A DNA stretch of 17,724 nucleotides from NCBI GenBank assembly GCA_900539255.1, contig UQBJ01000036.1, positions 1 to 17,724 on the forward strand, written 5' to 3'. A program made the translations under genes and the position numbers. This DNA is from an uncultured Campylobacter sp. GTDB lineage: Bacteria > Campylobacterota > Campylobacteria > Campylobacterales > Campylobacteraceae. The notes beneath the pieces are model-generated. The model ran no database searches and was not told where the DNA came from. It worked only from the letters and a program-made list of their open reading frames with translations. This document shows, in pieces, positions 14,883 to 17,724 of the stretch (positions are counted from its first letter, which is position 1; each line of letters starts with the position of its first letter).

Positions 14883-16170
14883 ATTTTACCATAAAAAGAA
14901 TTAACAAGGGACTAAAACTTAAATTAAGATGCACTGCCGCAAGCTCTCATTTTACCATAAAAAGAATTAACAAGGGACTAAAACCATTCCTATCAACGCC
15001 AAAAATGTCGGGTTATTTTACCATAAAAAGAATTAACAAGGGACTAAAACTCGGCTTTGTGTATTGATTATCGCTATATGATTTTACCATAAAAAGAATT
15101 AACAAGGGACTAAAACTTGTTTGGCTTGCGTTTTCTTGTGATACTTATTTTACCATAAAAAGAATTAACAAGGGACTAAAACTGACGGCTAGTTTTCTTT
15201 TTGCAGGTGGTAGATTTTACCATAAAAAGAATTAACAAGGGACTAAAACTCGTTACTGCGCCAGATGGCGGTTGGCAGGATTTTACCATAAAAAGAATTA
15301 ACAAGGGACTAAAACTCCATTGCTGGACGGGCTAGCGTTTTTTTAATTTTACCATAAAAAGAATTAACAAGGGACTAAAACGACTCCTGATGTCGGTATT
15401 CATTATAATTTATTTTACCATAAAAAGAATTAACAAGGGACTAAAACTAAGTGCAGCTGCTTCAAAGGCTGCTAGTAATTTTACCATAAAAAGAATTAAC
15501 AAGGGACTAAAACTATAGTATTAAAAATGTTACAATAAAAAACATTTTACCATAAAAAGAATTAACAAGGGACTAAAACCGCCTTTATGAGTAAGGTTAC
15601 CGATTTTTTATTTTACCATAAAAAGAATTAACAAGGGACTAAAACACCCATTGCGGCTAGATGTTGTGTATTTACATTTTACCATAAAAAGAATTAACAA
15701 GGGACTAAAACCTATGGTGATGACACATATAAAGATGAATAATTTTACCATAAAAAGAATTAACAAGGGACTAAAACAGCTTGCCTAACTATCAAGTTGA
15801 AACAAAAATTTTACCATAAAAAGAATTAACAAGGGACTAAAACGGGCAAACAATCCTGAACGTAAAAGGGAATATTTTACCATAAAAAGAATTAACAAGG
15901 GACTAAAACACGTTCAGCTTTTTTTGAAACGTTTTCGTAATTTTACCATAAAAAGAATTAACAAGGGACTAAAACGGTCTCGGCGCAGATAGCGCAAGTT
16001 TTAGATTTTACCATAAAAAGAATTAACAAGGGACTAAAACCTGTTTAGCAGGCGTTCCTTTGTCCTTGTTATTTTACCATAAAAAGAATTAACAAGGGAC
16101 TAAAACACCTTGTGAGTGCATAAAATATCTTTCAGATTTTACCATAAAAAGAATTAACAAGGACTAAAAC
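14883..16170 (-). CRISPR. Type II-C CRISPR array, 20 repeats and 19 spacers
   Basis: Repeat unit of 36 bp, plus strand beginning ATTTTACCATAAAAAG and ending AAGGGACTAAAAC; on the minus strand it begins GTTTTAGTCCCTTG, the usual type II crRNA orientation. Repeats start at 14883, 14949, 15015, 15081, 15147, 15214, 15280, 15346, 15412, 15478, 15544, 15610, 15676, 15742, 15808, 15874, 15940, 16005, 16071 and 16136. Nineteen repeats are identical; the last (16136-16170) lacks one G. Spacers are 30 bp except one of 31 (15183-15213) and two of 29 (15976-16004 and 16107-16135). None is duplicated. The repeat differs from the C. jejuni one only in its middle. The tracrRNA anti-repeat complements it, so array and tracrRNA match. 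Confidence 0.98.
16136..16144 (-). promoter_or_regulatory. Extended -10 embedded in each repeat (outermost copy)
   Basis: On the minus strand every repeat ends in TGGTAAAAT, a good extended -10 (TGnTAAAAT). The same arrangement in C. jejuni and Neisseria type II-C arrays starts transcription inside each spacer and gives short guides. The copy listed is the outermost one, feeding spacer 16107-16135; the other 19 repeats carry the same element. Confidence 0.6.
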
Positions 16171-17021
16171 TTATAGTAGCGTTGAAAAAGCACTTCTTGC
16201 ACTTTGTTTATATCAAGCTCAAATTTCGCTAGCGGTATGTCAAGGTTCATTATGTTGGAGTGAAAATTTTGTCCGCCTGCTAAATCCCCGCCCACTCGTC
16301 CCATTATTTGCTCATCTAATCCGTCTCTTTGAATGTCCCCGCGCAAACCTTTCGTGGTATCAAAAGCTATGGTAGGGCTGAAATTCTGCCCTGCACCAGC
16401 CGCGCCTTGATTGTAAATGCTTCCATTTGCATAAATAGCATACTCGCCGTAAATCATCATATTTGTGAGCGCGTAGCTTTGCTGTTCTTTTGTGCTTTTT
16501 TCTCGCAAAAAAGCCGTTTTGCTCTGCACAAACATAGCCAAACCGCCCAAACCGCTTGCCTTATAGCTGTAATGCCTTGCCGCGCTCACGCCGATATAAG
16601 CTGCTGTCGCGCTTACTATCGCAGCCGTTAAGCCAACGCCACTCAAACCGCCAAAAAGCGTGATACCAAAGGGCGCAAAAGCAGGACAAACAAAGCTTAC
16701 CACCGCCGTTACAACCGCGATGACAAAGCTTAAAATAGCCACGCCGCCGTTGCCTGAAACAAGGCTTTGATACCAAGTAAGCGAGCTTTCGGCTTTGTTT
16801 TCAGCGTAGTTCCAAGCGGGGTTGTGGATTTCATAATAACTCAAAAGCATTCCGTCCGTGCGTCCGCCTTGATATGCTGTGCTAGCTCTATCAAGGGCGT
16901 TGCCAACGCCTAACTTGCGAAATTCGTTTGTCCATTTTGCATTGAGCCTTTCAAGCTCTGCTTTTTTGCTGTTGTAGTATCTTGTCCTTTTCTTGCGATA
17001 AGGGCTTTCTATCCACGCCAT
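16164..17021 (-). CDS. Hypothetical glycine-rich membrane protein
   Basis: 285 residues from the ATG at 17021, which has AAGG 6 nt upstream; a TTG nine codons earlier is less likely. The N-terminus is basic (PYRKKRTRYYNSKKAELERL). A hydrophobic, small-residue-rich block at about 94-147 would make two membrane helices. The C-terminal third repeats a motif: AGAGQNFSPTI (about 208-218) and AGGQNFHSNI (about 248-257). I do not recognise the family. The last two residues and the TAG stop are supplied by the terminal CRISPR repeat, so the protein may be shortened at its C-terminus. It reads in the same direction as the partial gene to its right, 142 bp away, and is probably part of the same mobile region. 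Confidence 0.7.
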   Translation of the reverse strand: MAWIESPYRKKRTRYYNSKKAELERLNAKWTNEFRKLGVGNALDRASTAYQGGRTDGMLLSYYEIHNPAWNYAENKAESSLTWYQSLVSGNGGVAILSFVIAVVTAVVSFVCPAFAPFGITLFGGLSGVGLTAAIVSATAAYIGVSAARHYSYKASGLGGLAMFVQSKTAFLREKSTKEQQSYALTNMMIYGEYAIYANGSIYNQGAAGAGQNFSPTIAFDTTKGLRGDIQRDGLDEQIMGRVGGDLAGGQNFHSNIMNLDIPLAKFELDINKVQEVLFQRYYKF

Positions 17022-17042
17022 TTTCTGCCTTTTTTGTTTTTT

Positions 17043-17057
17043 TGTCAAAATTTGACA
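17043..17057. promoter_or_regulatory. 15-nt palindrome, possible operator
   Basis: TGTCAAAATTTGACA is a perfect inverted repeat around one central A. It covers the -35 box of the plus-strand promoter and lies 22 nt upstream of the membrane-protein ATG. The half-site TTTGACA recurs at 17120-17126. Confidence 0.45.
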
Positions 17058-17080
17058 TTAAATTTTTTTTGGTGTATAAT
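17052..17080 (+). promoter_or_regulatory. Near-consensus sigma-70 promoter
   Basis: TTGACA (17052-17057) and TATAAT (17075-17080) with exactly 17 nt between them, TG directly before the -10. Transcription would start near 17087 and run rightward, against both flanking genes. A full -35 is unusual for this type of genome. Confidence 0.6.
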
Positions 17081-17081
17081 G

Positions 17082-17150
17082 CGCTTTACAAGTCGGCTAT
17101 AAAGCGTAGTATTTTGTCTTTTGACAAACTTACAGGTTTAACCTGCTTTT
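17082..17150 (+). ncRNA. Possible small RNA with three hairpins
   Basis: Downstream of the strong promoter are CGCTTT (17082-17087) pairing with AAAGCG (17101-17106), TTTGTC (17113-17118) pairing with GACAAA (17123-17128) around TTTT, and CAGGT (17133-17137) pairing with ACCTG (17141-17145) followed by CTTTT, a short terminator-like end. The first stem is only available if transcription starts a few bases early. No open frame with a ribosome site is visible. It would be antisense to the leader of the membrane-protein gene. Confidence 0.35.
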
Positions 17151-17180
17151 CTGGCTACCGAATTTAGTCGGCTTTATAAA
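17091..17180. repeat. Direct repeat pair AGTCGGCT(TT)ATAAA
   Basis: AGTCGGCTATAAA at 17091-17103 and AGTCGGCTTTATAAA at 17166-17180 differ by two inserted Ts. The second copy contains the last codons and, in part, the stop of the rightmost gene, so the intergenic copy may be a duplicated gene end. Confidence 0.5.
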
Positions 17181-17724
17181 TCAGTGTATGCTCTTTTATT
17201 AAAATTGAAATTCTGCTATTACTCCCATTATAGCTTGTTCTATAAAACATTTTTGAATTATTTTTTGGCACGGCAATGCTTATAAGGTTAATCAGTCCTT
17301 TATTGTTTTTAAAGGCTTTGTAAAAATAGATTGTTCCGCTTTTATCCTGCGTTATAAATAGCGGTTTTTGCAGCGTTTCAAGCACTCCACCGCTGAGATA
17401 AATCCTATTTTCCTTAGTATTACCTTTAAAATTACCTTTTTTATCGCCGTCCTTTGTGAGATGATAAAACATATATCTAGGATTGACTTCCAAATCCGCA
17501 ATAGGCGTTTTGATGATAGCCTTGCTGTCATTGTCAAATTGTCCTAAAAACTTTTTATAATTAAGACTGCTCGGCAAATTCACAGCTAAATTTTCAAGTT
17601 TTTGATAATCAACCGCGCCGTGTTCGTCTAAAAATTCGCTCAAATCCATACTTTTGCCTTGTTGTTTTTGCGACATTTTACCAAAATTTTGTAAATTTGT
17701 TTTGCTTGCACTCTCATCACTTCG
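17164..17724 (-). CDS. Partial C-terminal domain, possible PBECR-type nuclease
   Basis: An ATG exists at 17676 (170 residues), but the frame stays open through all 16 codons to the window edge, so this is probably the end of a longer protein. The last 110 residues read VNPRYMFYHLTKD, then RIYLSGGVLETLQKPLFIT, then IYFYKAFKN and a beta-rich tail ending in SRISILIKEHTLIYKAD. This order (a polar helix, L-x-x-T-L-x-x-P-L, two strands, then an S/T-rich strand) resembles the phage Barnase-EndoU-ColicinE5/D-RelE-like nuclease domains found at the ends of large mobile-element proteins. That reading rests on pattern only. No good ribosome site is seen before the ATG at 17676. Confidence 0.55.
   Translation of the reverse strand, partial: RSDESASKTNLQNFGKMSQKQQGKSMDLSEFLDEHGAVDYQKLENLAVNLPSSLNYKKFLGQFDNDSKAIIKTPIADLEVNPRYMFYHLTKDGDKKGNFKGNTKENRIYLSGGVLETLQKPLFITQDKSGTIYFYKAFKNNKGLINLISIAVPKNNSKMFYRTSYNGSNSRISILIKEHTLIYKAD

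Noticed and set aside
14879..15067. 62-codon open frame at the left end of the array
   Set aside because: It consists of CRISPR repeats and spacers read through; the peptide repeats the same FTIKRINKGLK block.
16171..16400. Conventional leader to the right of the array
   Set aside because: This stretch is coding sequence of the membrane protein, in frame up to the last repeat.
17082..17180. tRNA-like or attachment site at the direct repeats
   Set aside because: No cloverleaf can be drawn, and the repeat is only about 13-15 bp with a two-base difference.

Overview
The window looks like a chromosomal segment of a Campylobacter-like member of the Campylobacterota. The evidence is the alaS, pbpA, DegT aminotransferase, Gfo/Idh oxidoreductase and ferrochelatase set, which from memory matches the C. 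jejuni Cj0503-Cj0508 neighbourhood. Other signs are promoters that show mainly a -10 box, tightly packed genes with ATGA overlaps, a poly-G tract, and a type II-C CRISPR system whose repeat, Cas2 and tracrRNA resemble those of C. jejuni. The species cannot be named from the sequence alone.

Layout. Positions 1-270 are intergenic repeats: a degenerate 38-bp tandem repeat and short inverted repeats. They are followed by a strong terminator at 271-304. On the minus strand lies an alaS-pbpA operon (2292-4844 and 324-2282). A short N-terminally truncated HipA-like kinase remnant follows at about 4981-5412. On the plus strand, 5488-9009 is a tightly coupled run: a DegT-type sugar aminotransferase with a G10 tract in its coding region, a Gfo/Idh/MocA oxidoreductase, ferrochelatase (probable TTG start), and a small lipoprotein with a zinc-protease HEIAH motif.

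CRISPR locus. On the plus strand are cas9 (1246 codons, much longer than the 984-residue C. jejuni enzyme), cas1 and cas2, overlapping or nearly so. No cas4 or csn2 is present, so this is type II-C. After a gene-poor stretch comes a tracrRNA on the minus strand (about 14696-14800). It has a 23-nt perfect anti-repeat and is clearly related to the C. jejuni tracrRNA, but carries a 27-nt extra hairpin in the central loop and a 6-bp candidate pseudoknot. The array has 20 repeats and 19 spacers (14883-16170). crRNA orientation is the minus strand, and each repeat ends in an extended -10 (TGGTAAAAT), so each spacer can be transcribed from the repeat beside it.

Right flank. The last repeat lacks one G and supplies the stop codon of a minus-strand gene for a glycine-rich membrane protein (16164-17021). 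A regulatory-looking intergenic stretch follows, with a near-perfect sigma-70 promoter, a 15-nt palindrome and three hairpins. The last gene runs off the window edge; it may be the C-terminal nuclease-like (PBECR-type) domain of a larger protein. This flank resembles mobile-element cargo, so the CRISPR locus seems to sit at the junction of a conserved chromosomal block and an accessory region.
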